Of a stretch of DNA of 64,000 bases, positions 8,109 to 16,094 are shown one piece after another. The position numbers were made by a program, and so were the translations under genes. Location of the stretch: assembly GCF_042695135.1 (NCBI RefSeq), contig NZ_CP170547.1, forward strand, positions 434,001 through 498,000, read 5' to 3'. The stretch is from Epilithonimonas sp042695135 (GTDB taxonomy: Bacteria > Bacteroidota > Bacteroidia > Flavobacteriales > Weeksellaceae). Numbering within the stretch: the first letter of the stretch is position 1; each line of letters begins with the position of its first letter. A model generated the notes under the pieces. That model was not told the origin of the DNA and did no database searches. It saw nothing but the letters and a program-made list of their open reading frames with translations.

Positions 8109-8274
8109 AAAACCCGAAATCCTGCGACCTCGGGTTTTGATATTTCATTATACTGTTATTCTAAGAATGTACCAAACCACGAAGCCTCGCCTTTGCAAAA
8201 GGCAATCCTACTGATGTATATAGATTGTATTTGAACATTGCTTCGTTATTTTTTTGTTGGTTGAACTTGATTTT
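8109..8274 (-). ncRNA. Candidate structured small RNA with own promoter and terminator
   Basis: A minus-strand transcript predicted from a -7 box (TATCTTTG, 8288-8281) with TTTG 18 bp upstream, ending at a GC-rich hairpin with a T run (8138-8109). The transcript can fold into a three-way junction. P1 is a perfect 7-bp helix (8240-8246 with 8179-8185). Inside it, P2 pairs GATTG/CAATC and P3 is GCCTTT-loop-AAAGGC (8189-8203). A 25-codon frame beginning MFKYNLYTSV (8238-8161) overlaps the fold, so a small peptide is an alternative. It was not recognised as 6S, SRP RNA, tmRNA or a known riboswitch. Direct transcript data would decide. Confidence 0.5.
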
Positions 8275-8280
8275 CAGTGG

Positions 8281-8310
8281 CAAAGATATCAATTTTTTTG
8301 AATTACCAAA
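8281..8310 (-). promoter_or_regulatory. Full Bacteroidetes promoter for the candidate small RNA
   Basis: On the minus strand TTTG (8310-8307), an 18-bp spacer and TATCTTTG (8288-8281) followed by C fit the sigma-ABfr type promoter, one of the best matches in the window. No protein gene starts within the next 400 bp except rtcB, beyond a terminator. Confidence 0.65.
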
Positions 8311-8335
8311 TTTTATTTTAAAAATGGCATTTTTT

Positions 8336-8716
8336 TTAGCTTACGAGAACTTCGTATTTTTTTCGATTATCAATCAGCATCCACAAATTGATTAAGAATA
8401 AAACGGCTGCAATTCCTATACCTGGAGGTGCCGGCGCAACTGTAGAATTGTGAAGTAAAATCCCAACCATTACCGGAAGAATGATAATAGCACCAAGGGC
8501 TCTCGTTTTTGGAAGAATGAAAAGCAAGCCTCCAACTATTTCTACAATTCCGACCAATGGCAGTAACCAGGGAAGTTTCATAAAAGCTGCGAACGCTTGT
8601 TTTGCTTCCTCAGGCATATCTTCTGGCATTGGCATGTAATGTAAAAACTTGTCCAGTCCGGCGTTGATGAACATTAATCCGAAAAGCAAACATACGATAA
8701 ATTTAAAATACTTCAT
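8336..8716 (-). CDS. DoxX family membrane protein
   Basis: A 126-residue protein with four hydrophobic helices typical of the DoxX/SURF4-like family. The N-terminal pattern LFGLMFINAGLDKFLHYMP and the second-helix segment LVGIVEIVGGLLFIL match it. DoxX-type proteins are linked to redox and thiosulfate or quinone reactions, but for these short flavobacterial members no substrate is proven. The ATG is clear. A small two-helix membrane protein gene ends 18 bp upstream on the same strand, so the two probably share a transcript. Cellular place: inner membrane. Confidence 0.85.
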   Translation of the reverse strand: MKYFKFIVCLLFGLMFINAGLDKFLHYMPMPEDMPEEAKQAFAAFMKLPWLLPLVGIVEIVGGLLFILPKTRALGAIIILPVMVGILLHNSTVAPAPPGIGIAAVLFLINLWMLIDNRKKYEVLVS

Positions 8717-8734
8717 AGTTTATAATTTTGATAG

Positions 8735-8941
8735 TTATTTTTTTATTTCTGTAGAATTATTTTCCTGCTGAGGTTTTCTTTTACCAAAATGTGTTGCAAA
8801 AAGGAAAGCCAGCACGGCAAAACAGATTAATAAAGCAGAAATCACGATGAAAATCTTTTTGCGCAAGGTGAGATTTGGAATGTACGACACCAAAAATATC
8901 AAGATAATTAATACAATTACAAATAGTGCGGTAATTCCCAT
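8735..8941 (-). CDS. Small two-helix membrane protein, unknown
   Basis: A 68-residue protein with hydrophobic helices at about 4-20 and 29-49 and a polar, charged C-terminal tail (GKRKPQQENNSTEIKK). No family was recognised. It lies 18 bp upstream of the DoxX gene in the same direction and 37 bp downstream of the deiminase gene. The clear ATG, codon use like its neighbours and tight spacing support a real gene. The basic residues between the helices and after the second predict a short inner-membrane hairpin protein. Confidence 0.6.
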   Translation of the reverse strand: MGITALFVIVLIILIFLVSYIPNLTLRKKIFIVISALLICFAVLAFLFATHFGKRKPQQENNSTEIKK

Positions 8942-8978
8942 ATTTAATCTCTATAATTTTTTTATTGATTAAGATTTT

Positions 8979-10721
8979 CTAATTCAGATCTGATTTTTTG
9001 ATTAATTTCCTGGTCACTTTTCCGAATTTTCCTTCCAGCGTAATCAGCAGAACGCCGCTCCATTTAGGATTGAGTTCTAAAGAAATTTTTCCGTTGCAAT
9101 TGGTTATTTTCTGACTGAAAAGCTTCTGACCCAAAACATTATGAATAGAAACGGTAATATCTCCGCTCATATTTTTCAGATTGAACTGAACTTTGCTGTC
9201 AGCAGGATTCGGGAATGGACCTTCTATATTTTTTGCTGTTAATTCGTCGGTAGAAAGTGCGGTGACATCAAAAGTCCAAAAACCGTCGGGCGCAACAATC
9301 GGGCGGGAAATAGATTTCCCGGAATTTGCCTGAGCCCAAATATAATAATCGATTTTTTTAGAAGATGAGGGAAGTGATAAGTTTGCCACCCATTTGTTAT
9401 CAACAGGATTCGTCATATTAGTTTCCTGAAAACCAATGTCGCCCGACTCTCGCCAATATACTTTTGCTGTGGAAATCCCCGAAATATGTTTGATCTGTGC
9501 CTCAATTGGAACTGTAAAACTCGTTGCTGTTTTTACTTTCGAATGCGTAATCCATAGCGGATCTGCAACGCCGATGGTGTGTGTGATACAATGAAGCGCA
9601 CCACTAAGGCTAATGAGATCTTCGCCGGCGTTATCCACATCGATTCCTACGATTTTGTAACCGGGCATCAGTTGCTTGTAAATTGCGAGAGCCGGAGCAT
9701 CTACTTCTGCGCGATAAGTCGGAACCAAAATGGTTTTATTAATAATTACGGCATTGGTAAAAGTTCTGTAAGCACCGCCGGTATTAGGATATGCGCCAGA
9801 AGTACTTGCCGGAGCCGAAATCCATTTGATGTCATAATCGTGCCCAAAAGGCGTTTTGAAGGTGTTTTTGATGTAATCTATATTTTGTTTGATATAAGGC
9901 CCGTCTGCCACACCTTCCGGATATTGGCTCACGAGAATGGTTTCCTCATCCAGCAGTTTCATATGCATATCGATGTGATGGATCTCGTCATAAGGAAGAA
10001 CCGTCATTTTTCGGTAAGAATTGATGCCCATATAATCTTTGGCAATCTTATCGATTTGTGCTTCTGTTTTTGCACTCACGCCGTAGGAATTCCCGGTTTT
10101 ATTTTCGTCGAGGATCAGTTTTGATGCAAAAGCATTTCCCATTCCGTCTGACATAAAATTTCCACCCGTATTCACAAGGTCGTTTGGAGAAGTATCGGTC
10201 ACATAAAGTGGAACGCCAACATAGGCCGCATGACTTGTTGGCAGAATATTATCCAGAGGTCTGGGACGGTTGTAGATCCAATCGACCAATGCACGGGATC
10301 CAACATCATTCGTATAAACCGTATTTGCAGCATAATCTCTGATCCAGATACTGTTGGTGGTAGCGTTTAGGAAGCGCACATTAGTTAAATCGACACCATT
10401 GTTTGTCAGATAAGTACGGACAGATGTTTCATTTTGCGTCGCAATCAGAACTTTACATTCTTTGACGGCAGCCTGCACAATCTGTCTCTGAATATTTTGA
10501 TATTGAGAAGTCCAGGAAAGAACGAGATATTCTACTTCTTCCCATTGTGCCGCAGTTCTTACGGGTGAAGATGGTGCGGGTGTTTTCTGAGTTCCGGTAA
10601 ATTTATAGCTTTTTAAATTCTGCTTTTCTTCCGCAGTTAGTCCTTTTGGAAGCACTTCCTGAGCTTTGATGGAATTTAAAAACAATAAACTAAATAAAAA
10701 TCCGAAGTAAATTTTTTTCAT
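8979..10721 (-). CDS. Secreted agmatine/peptidyl-arginine deiminase (PAD_porph) with T9SS tail
   Basis: A 580-residue protein. The start is the ATG at 10719-10721, which opens a signal peptide (MKKIYFGFLFSLLFLNSIKAQ); the longer frame upstream is non-coding. The PAD_porph domain (about 50-400) has all catalytic residues: Asp129 in WIRDYA, His249 and Asp251 in HIDMHMK, Asn in the TFTNAV segment, and Cys378 in GALHCITHT. An immunoglobulin-like module (about 405-495) and a T9SS type A sorting domain from about 505 (GPFPNPADSKVQFNL to the end) follow. This is the architecture of Porphyromonas gingivalis PPAD rather than a plain cytoplasmic agmatine deiminase. The product would hydrolyse a guanidino group to ureido plus ammonia outside the cell; the true substrate is unknown. 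Confidence 0.85.
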   Translation of the reverse strand: MKKIYFGFLFSLLFLNSIKAQEVLPKGLTAEEKQNLKSYKFTGTQKTPAPSSPVRTAAQWEEVEYLVLSWTSQYQNIQRQIVQAAVKECKVLIATQNETSVRTYLTNNGVDLTNVRFLNATTNSIWIRDYAANTVYTNDVGSRALVDWIYNRPRPLDNILPTSHAAYVGVPLYVTDTSPNDLVNTGGNFMSDGMGNAFASKLILDENKTGNSYGVSAKTEAQIDKIAKDYMGINSYRKMTVLPYDEIHHIDMHMKLLDEETILVSQYPEGVADGPYIKQNIDYIKNTFKTPFGHDYDIKWISAPASTSGAYPNTGGAYRTFTNAVIINKTILVPTYRAEVDAPALAIYKQLMPGYKIVGIDVDNAGEDLISLSGALHCITHTIGVADPLWITHSKVKTATSFTVPIEAQIKHISGISTAKVYWRESGDIGFQETNMTNPVDNKWVANLSLPSSSKKIDYYIWAQANSGKSISRPIVAPDGFWTFDVTALSTDELTAKNIEGPFPNPADSKVQFNLKNMSGDITVSIHNVLGQKLFSQKITNCNGKISLELNPKWSGVLLITLEGKFGKVTRKLIKKSDLN

Positions 10722-10774
10722 AAAAACAATATAATCAACGAATTTAATAAAAAAAACGGATTGATTTGAAAAAT

Positions 10775-10809
10775 AAAAAATCCGTCCGGGAAAATTTCCC
10801 AAACGGATT
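10775..10809 (-). terminator. Terminator after lon
   Basis: On the minus strand AATCCGT...GGGAAA pairs with TTTCCC...ACGGATT and is followed by a T-rich run. It lies 28 bp beyond the lon stop and upstream of the deiminase gene. Confidence 0.75.
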
Positions 10810-10837
10810 CATATTTTAATGTTAATCTGATTAAATT

Positions 10838-13240
10838 TTATTTCAAAGCGATATCAATTACTTCGGCCATATTGGTTACGTAATTGACTTTCAAATGTTT
10901 CAGGTAATCTTTTTTGATTTCCTCCACATCTTTTCTATTAGCTTCACAAAGGATCACTTCTTTGATTCCGGCTCTGGTCGCAGCGAGTAATTTCTCTTTT
11001 ATTCCGCCAACCGGAAGTACTTTTCCTCGAAGGGTGATCTCGCCTGTCATTGCAAGATGTGGTTTCACCTTGATGTTTTTATAGCTGGAAACCATCGATG
11101 TCAGCATTGCAATTCCGGCAGACGGACCATCTTTTGGCGTTGCGCCTTCCGGTACGTGAACGTGGATGTTTTTCTTCTCGATATCTTCTTCCGAGATTCC
11201 TAATTCTTCGTAATGTGCTTTGATGAATTCCAGAGCGATTGTTGCGGATTCCTTCATCACATTGCCAAGATTTCCCGTCATTGTCAAGCCTCCTTTTCCT
11301 TTGGAAAGAATACTTTCGATAAAAAGAATATCGCCGCCGACACTTGTCCACGCCAAACCTGTTACTACACCGGGAACATCTGTGATTTCCGCCAAAGTTT
11401 TCGGTCTTGGAACGCCAAGGATCTCGTCCACTTTCTCGATAGAAATTTTTGGGTCGAAGTCTTTCTCCATTGCAATCTGAAGTGCAACCCAGCGGGCAAC
11501 GCCTGCAATTTTTTTCTCCAAAGATCTAACGCCGCTTTCTGAAGTGTGAGCGTCTATGATGTGTTTTAATTCAGCGTTTCCTAGTTTTAAGGATTTGGTA
11601 TCCAAACCATTTTCACGCAGTTGTTTTTTGATCAAATGGCGTTTTGCGATTTCAATCTTTTCTTCCAGAGTATAACCGGCGATGCTGATGATCTCCATCC
11701 TGTCCAAAAGCGGACGCTGAACAGAGGAAAGAGAATTAGCCGTTGCAATAAACATTACTTTGGAAAGATCATATCCTAATTCTAAGAAATTATCATAGAA
11801 ATTATTATTCTGTTCCGGGTCAAGAACCTCCAACAAAGCCGAACTTGGATCGCCGTGAACACCTTGACCGATTTTATCAATTTCATCTAAAACAATCACC
11901 GGATTTGAAGTTCCGGATTTTTTGATAGATTGAAGAATTCTTCCCGCCATTGCTCCGATGTAAGTTTTTCTGTGTCCGCGAATTTCGCTTTCGTCGTGTA
12001 ATCCGCCAAGAGAAACTCTCACATATTTTCTGCCTAATGCATCAGCAACAGATTTTCCAAGCGAGGTTTTCCCAACGCCTGGAGGACCTACCAAACACAG
12101 GATCGGCGACTTCATATCGTTCTTAAGTTTCAGAACAGCGATGTGCTCCAAAATTCTTTTCTTGATGTCTTCTAAGCCAAAATGTTCTTTATCCAAAAGC
12201 TTCTCTGCTTTATTCAAATCGAACGCATCTTTGGAATAATGTTCCCAGGGCAGATCTGTGAAGAAATCCAGATAATTACGCTGAACATTATAATCTGGAG
12301 AACTTGGATGTTGTCTCTGCAGTCTCTGCAATTCTTTTTCGAAGTGTTTTTCCACCTCGTCGTTCCATTTTAATTTAGCAGCTTTTTTTCTGAACTCATC
12401 TGCGTCAGATTCGGCACCTCCACCTAATTCTTCCTGGATTGTACGGATCTGCTGGTTCAGAAAATATTCGCGCTGTTGTTTATCCAAATCTTTACTGGTT
12501 TTCTGATGAATCTGGCTTTTGAGTTCCAGATGACGAAAATCGTCGTGCATCATTTCATAAAGATCCTTTGCGCGGCCAATCAGTGTTTTATCTTCCAACA
12601 GACTTTGTTTTTTGTTTAAGGGAAAATTACCGTTGGCAGAAACAAAGTTCAGAAGATCTTCTTTTTCTTCAATATTTTTGATCGCAAATTGTGCGGCGTT
12701 CGGAATATTTGGATCGATGTTGATGATTTTCTCCGCCAGATCTTTGATGTTGTCCATCAATGCAGAAAATTCTTCTTTATCTTTTGGCTGAGCATCTTTT
12801 TGTTTTGTGATCTCTGCAAGGAAATAAGGGTCGTTTGAAACAAATTTCTTTACCTTAAATCTTTGGACACCTCTTGTAATGGCGGTAATGTTACCTTCGG
12901 GAAGTGTAATTATTTTAAGGATCTTGGCCAAAGTTCCAAAAACGTACAATCCATTTTCAGTCGGATTTTCCTCATCTGGATTTTTCTGGCTGATGATCCC
13001 GACCAGTTTATTTTCTCTTTGGGCATCCTCCAAAAGTTTTTTTGATTTTTCTCTTCCGGCTGTAATAGGTGTGATCACTTTTGGGAACATTACCATATTT
13101 TTTACGGGAAGAATAGGGAAAACTGTTTGTGTTTTGTCGGATTCCTGATTGCCTATATCATCAAGGTTAATCTCTTCGGCTACGATCCCGAAGCCTTCAT
13201 CAAGAATCTCTTCAAAGTTGATATTATCAAATTCTGTCAT
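10838..13240 (-). CDS. lon: Endopeptidase La (Lon protease)
   Basis: An 800-residue ATP-dependent serine protease that clears misfolded and regulatory proteins in the cytoplasm. The N-terminal LAN substrate-binding domain starts at FPILPVKNMVMFPKV after an acidic lead of about 40 residues. The AAA+ module has Walker A GPPGVGKT near residue 391 and Walker B VIVLDEIDK. The C-terminal peptidase domain has the catalytic Ser707 in PKDGPSAGIAM and the paired Lys in GGIKEKLLAA. Length and motifs are normal for the LonA family. It stands alone between terminators. The intergenic region upstream holds a 22-bp-period array that may be regulatory. Confidence 0.97.
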   Translation of the reverse strand: MTEFDNINFEEILDEGFGIVAEEINLDDIGNQESDKTQTVFPILPVKNMVMFPKVITPITAGREKSKKLLEDAQRENKLVGIISQKNPDEENPTENGLYVFGTLAKILKIITLPEGNITAITRGVQRFKVKKFVSNDPYFLAEITKQKDAQPKDKEEFSALMDNIKDLAEKIINIDPNIPNAAQFAIKNIEEKEDLLNFVSANGNFPLNKKQSLLEDKTLIGRAKDLYEMMHDDFRHLELKSQIHQKTSKDLDKQQREYFLNQQIRTIQEELGGGAESDADEFRKKAAKLKWNDEVEKHFEKELQRLQRQHPSSPDYNVQRNYLDFFTDLPWEHYSKDAFDLNKAEKLLDKEHFGLEDIKKRILEHIAVLKLKNDMKSPILCLVGPPGVGKTSLGKSVADALGRKYVRVSLGGLHDESEIRGHRKTYIGAMAGRILQSIKKSGTSNPVIVLDEIDKIGQGVHGDPSSALLEVLDPEQNNNFYDNFLELGYDLSKVMFIATANSLSSVQRPLLDRMEIISIAGYTLEEKIEIAKRHLIKKQLRENGLDTKSLKLGNAELKHIIDAHTSESGVRSLEKKIAGVARWVALQIAMEKDFDPKISIEKVDEILGVPRPKTLAEITDVPGVVTGLAWTSVGGDILFIESILSKGKGGLTMTGNLGNVMKESATIALEFIKAHYEELGISEEDIEKKNIHVHVPEGATPKDGPSAGIAMLTSMVSSYKNIKVKPHLAMTGEITLRGKVLPVGGIKEKLLAATRAGIKEVILCEANRKDVEEIKKDYLKHLKVNYVTNMAEVIDIALK

Positions 13241-13410
13241 AGTATGTTGAATGACATATTGTCATTAATCTTAATTGATGTGAAAACTGTTTCTCCGATT
13301 TATCAGAAAAACAATACTGTTTTAAACGAATCTATAATTTCGCAAGAGATGTGCCATTAGGAAAAGCAATACAATTTGTCAGTTTATTAAAATCATTGAT
13401 CTTAAGTGAT

Positions 13411-13484
13411 AAGCATGAGTTATGTAATTCATAAGCATGACTTAAACAAATCATGCGCATGAGTTTGGGAAATCATGCGCATGA
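13411..13484. repeat. Four direct repeats with exact 22-bp period upstream of lon
   Basis: GCATGA occurs at 13413, 13435, 13457 and 13479, each 22 bp apart. The third and fourth are extended to the perfect palindrome TCATGCGCATGA, and the other two units carry AAGCATGA. A 22-bp spacing places all sites on one face of the helix, as in operator arrays. It may instead be a decayed minisatellite. It lies between the sufS stop (13508) and the lon start (13240). Confidence 0.55.
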
Positions 13485-13507
13485 ATTATATTTTTATTTG
13501 TTTAAAA

Positions 13508-14728
13508 TTACACCAACATTCTCTGTGCTTTTTTCACGCCTTCTGTCAGAATATCAATTTCCTCTAAAGTGTTGTAAACTGCAAAACTTGCACGGACAGT
13601 TCCTGCGATGTTGAAAAAATCCATAATCGGTTGGGTACAATGATGTCCTGTTCTTACGGCGATTCCCAGTTTGTCGAGAATCATTCCGGTGTCGGAGGCA
13701 ATTCCTGCGCCTTCTAAGTTGAAAGAAACAACGCCGGTTCTGTTTGCTTTTTCGCCATAGATTTTGATGCCGTCCAGTTCCAGAAGTTTTTTCTGAGCAT
13801 AGTTCAGAAGTGTATTTTCGTGGTTTTGAAGATTTTCGTGACCGATATTTTCTATGAAATCTACAGCGGCTCCTAAAGCAATATTTCCACCAACATTTGG
13901 TGTTCCCGCTTCGAATTTAAAAGGTAAACCTGCGTAAGTGGTTTTCTCAAAGCTGCAGACTGCAATCATCTCGCCGCCCCCGTGGAAAGGATGAAGGTTT
14001 TCCAGTACAGATTCCTTTCCGTAAAGAATTCCCGTTCCCATTGGTGCGTACATTTTGTGTCCTGAAAAGACAAAGAAATCACAATCCAGTTTCTGAACAT
14101 CGACTTTGAAATGTGGAGCAGACTGAGCACCATCAATTAAAATATAAGCGTTGGAAAGTCGTCTTGTTTTTTCAATGATTTCTTCGATTGGGTTTACGAT
14201 TCCTAAAGCATTTGAAACCTGATTTACAGAAACGATTTTTGTTTTTTCGTTAAGCCATTCGTCCAAAACACCGATTTGTAGAATTCCGTTTTCGTCCATT
14301 GGAATGACTCTCAGTTTTGAACCAGTTCTTTCGCAAAGCATCTGCCACGGAACGATGTTGGAATGGTGCTCCAAATAAGAAATGATGATTTCGTCGTTCG
14401 GTTTGATTTGATTGGTCAAAGCGTAAGCCACGAGATTGATTCCTTCCGTAGTTCCTTTTGTGAAAATGACTTCGTAGTCGTGTTTTGCATTGATGAAACG
14501 CTGAATCTTCTGTCTGGAAAGCTCCATTTCTTCCGTTGCTAATTGGCTCAAAGTGTGAATGCCGCGGTGAACATTGGCATTGACGGTTTCGTAATATTGT
14601 TTCCAGGTTTCTAAAACTGAAATCGGTTTTTGGGAAGTTGCGGCATTGTCCAGATAAACTAGTGGTTTGCCGTTAACTTGTTGATTCAGGATTGGGAATT
14701 GGGCTCTTATATGATTGATGTCGAACAT
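13508..14728 (-). CDS. sufS: Cysteine desulfurase SufS
   Basis: A 406-residue PLP-dependent SufS/CsdA-type cysteine desulfurase that takes sulfur from cysteine for Fe-S cluster assembly. The PLP-binding Lys is in FSGHKMYAPMG. The persulfide Cys is in VRTGHHCTQPIMDFF, and the group-II pattern HRGIHTLSQLATEEM lies in the N-terminal half. The protein begins MFDINHIRAQFPIL. It is alone here: sufBCD and sufE are not adjacent within the window, although in many relatives the gene is part of a suf operon. A dispersed repeat (copy C) lies upstream. Confidence 0.95.
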   Translation of the reverse strand: MFDINHIRAQFPILNQQVNGKPLVYLDNAATSQKPISVLETWKQYYETVNANVHRGIHTLSQLATEEMELSRQKIQRFINAKHDYEVIFTKGTTEGINLVAYALTNQIKPNDEIIISYLEHHSNIVPWQMLCERTGSKLRVIPMDENGILQIGVLDEWLNEKTKIVSVNQVSNALGIVNPIEEIIEKTRRLSNAYILIDGAQSAPHFKVDVQKLDCDFFVFSGHKMYAPMGTGILYGKESVLENLHPFHGGGEMIAVCSFEKTTYAGLPFKFEAGTPNVGGNIALGAAVDFIENIGHENLQNHENTLLNYAQKKLLELDGIKIYGEKANRTGVVSFNLEGAGIASDTGMILDKLGIAVRTGHHCTQPIMDFFNIAGTVRASFAVYNTLEEIDILTEGVKKAQRMLV

Positions 14729-14766
14729 TGTAATTGTTTGAAAGCTTTAATTTGATGACTAAACTT

Positions 14767-14899
14767 GCAGCCCGGCCTGAGTGGAAATCCTTTTTTGCGT
14801 GGTCTTCGAGTTCAACTAAACTGAAACCGTCTGCAAAAAAGATTGACTTCGTCGAACCATTTCATTAGGTTTGGGAACGGAGGACGGATAAAGCTGCCC
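14767..14899 (-). repeat. Dispersed hairpin repeat, copy C (long type)
   Basis: A ~133-bp element bounded by GCAGC and GCTGC inverted ends. Its complement matches copy D (22635-22764) closely, including the shared segment CTAATGAAATGGTTCGACGA. Copies A and B share its core AATCTTTTTT...AAAAAAGGATTTCCACT but lack the insert. Confidence 0.85.
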
Positions 14900-14987
14900 A
14901 AATAATTAATTATTTAGAATGCGTCAAAGTTACGGCAAATTTTATTATATTTTTCGATGTTAAATATTTATAAAATAAGTCTAATTC

Positions 14988-15019
14988 TTGCTTCTTGGAA
15001 TAATAATTGACTAATTTTG
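14988..15019 (+). promoter_or_regulatory. Promoter for sodB
   Basis: TTG at 14988-14990, a 21-bp spacer and TAATTTTG at 15012-15019 match the Bacteroidetes consensus. The ATG follows at 15053. Confidence 0.6.
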
Positions 15020-15052
15020 AGGAATTCATTTATTAACAATAAATACAAAACT

Positions 15053-15649
15053 ATGTCATTCGAATTACCAAAACTTAGTTATGCGTACGATGCGTTGGAA
15101 CCAACAATCGATGCAAAAACAATGGAAATCCACCACTCAAAACACCACCAGGCGTATGTAGACAATCTTAATAATGCAATCGCAGGAACAGAACTTGAAG
15201 GGAAATCTCTTGAAGAAATCCAAAAAACAGGTACTGACAAACCAGCAGTAAGAAATAACGGAGGCGGACACTACAACCACTCACTTTTCTGGGAACTTTT
15301 GACACCAGGCGGAAGCAAGGAACCAGTTGGAAATGTGAAAGCTGAAATCGAGAAAATCGGAGGTTTTGATAAATTCAAAGAAGATTTTTCTACCGCTGCG
15401 AAGACTAGATTCGGTTCTGGTTGGGCTTGGTTGGTAAAAAATTCTGATGGATCTTTAGTTGTATCTTCGACTCCAAATCAGGATAATCCATTGATGCCTG
15501 TTGCAGATGTAAAAGGAACGCCAATTCTTGGATTGGATGTTTGGGAGCATGCATATTACCTTAATTATCAGAACAGAAGACCAGACTATGTGACTGCGTT
15601 TTTTGATGTGATCAATTGGGATAAGGTAGAAGAGCTTTATAACAAATAG
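15053..15649 (+). CDS. sodB: Superoxide dismutase, Fe/Mn type
   Basis: A 198-residue cytoplasmic superoxide dismutase. The ATG at 15053 (MSFELPKLSYAYDALEP) is preferred over an upstream in-frame TTG because the promoter -7 box lies over that TTG. Metal ligands are the His in MEIHHSKHHQAYV, the His in HYNHSLFW, and Asp and His in DVWEHAYY. GSGWAWLV lies before the last two. The length is usual for the family. The metal (Fe or Mn) cannot be set from sequence alone. It is monocistronic, with its own promoter and a terminator at 15681-15706. Confidence 0.95.
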   Translation: MSFELPKLSYAYDALEPTIDAKTMEIHHSKHHQAYVDNLNNAIAGTELEGKSLEEIQKTGTDKPAVRNNGGGHYNHSLFWELLTPGGSKEPVGNVKAEIEKIGGFDKFKEDFSTAAKTRFGSGWAWLVKNSDGSLVVSSTPNQDNPLMPVADVKGTPILGLDVWEHAYYLNYQNRRPDYVTAFFDVINWDKVEELYNK

Positions 15650-15650
15650 A

Positions 15651-15680
15651 AATTAGATTTTAGAAACTAGATATTAGAAG
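15651..15680. repeat. TTAGATTTTAGA-type low-complexity intergenic repeat
   Basis: AT-rich text of TTAGA words (AATTAGATTTTAGAAACTAG and on) starting right after the sodB stop. It resembles 7861-7894 and the inverse of 33176-33217. Confidence 0.45.
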
Positions 15681-15706
15681 CCATCAGAAATTCTGGTGGT
15701 TTTTTT
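15681..15706 (+). terminator. Terminator after sodB
   Basis: CCATCAGAA pairs with TTCTGGTGG (one G-U) around one base, followed by seven T. Its end touches the stop codon of the convergent lipoprotein gene. Confidence 0.7.
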
Positions 15707-16076
15707 ATGGCGTTGTAACTGGATTTTCAGTTTTTGTAGAAGATTGTTCAGCTTGCGGTTTCGTTTCAGGTTTAATTTCCTGTTTGGTTTCTTTTGCTTT
15801 TTGCGCCTCTTTTTCTGCCTTTTCCTTATCCAGTTTTTCCTGTTCGGCTTTTGCAATTGCGGCAAGACTGTCTTGCTCCCTCTTGATTGCGACAGCATTT
15901 ATTTTTGCCATCACACTTTCCGAAGTTGCGCCGGGACCAAAGGAATCTATCGCTGTTGTGTCATAAGTGATTTGTGGCGCTGCATCCAGATTGTCGGAAT
16001 TGTTCAAAACTGGTTTGTTTTTGGAGCAGGAAAAGGAGATTACAGAAATTAATACTAAAAAAAGAGATTTTCTCAT
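15705..16076 (-). CDS. Small lipoprotein with charged low-complexity tail
   Basis: A 123-residue protein with a lipoprotein signal (MRKSLFLVLISVISFSC, lipobox ending in Cys17). The mature part starts SKNKPVLNN. From about residue 63 the chain is a Lys/Glu/Ala-rich, probably helical or disordered stretch ending in Thr/Pro-rich residues. No family was recognised. It would sit in the periplasm or at the outer membrane. It lies 18 bp downstream of the EEP gene, so it may be the last gene of a mutL-rhomboid-EEP-lipoprotein unit. Confidence 0.65.
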   Translation of the reverse strand: MRKSLFLVLISVISFSCSKNKPVLNNSDNLDAAPQITYDTTAIDSFGPGATSESVMAKINAVAIKREQDSLAAIAKAEQEKLDKEKAEKEAQKAKETKQEIKPETKPQAEQSSTKTENPVTTP

Positions 16077-16094
16077 ACAGACAAAATTCGGAAA

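Noticed and set aside
8161..8238. Certain small peptide gene
   Set aside because: The 25-codon frame could arise by chance within a structured RNA; I keep it only as an alternative to the RNA interpretation.
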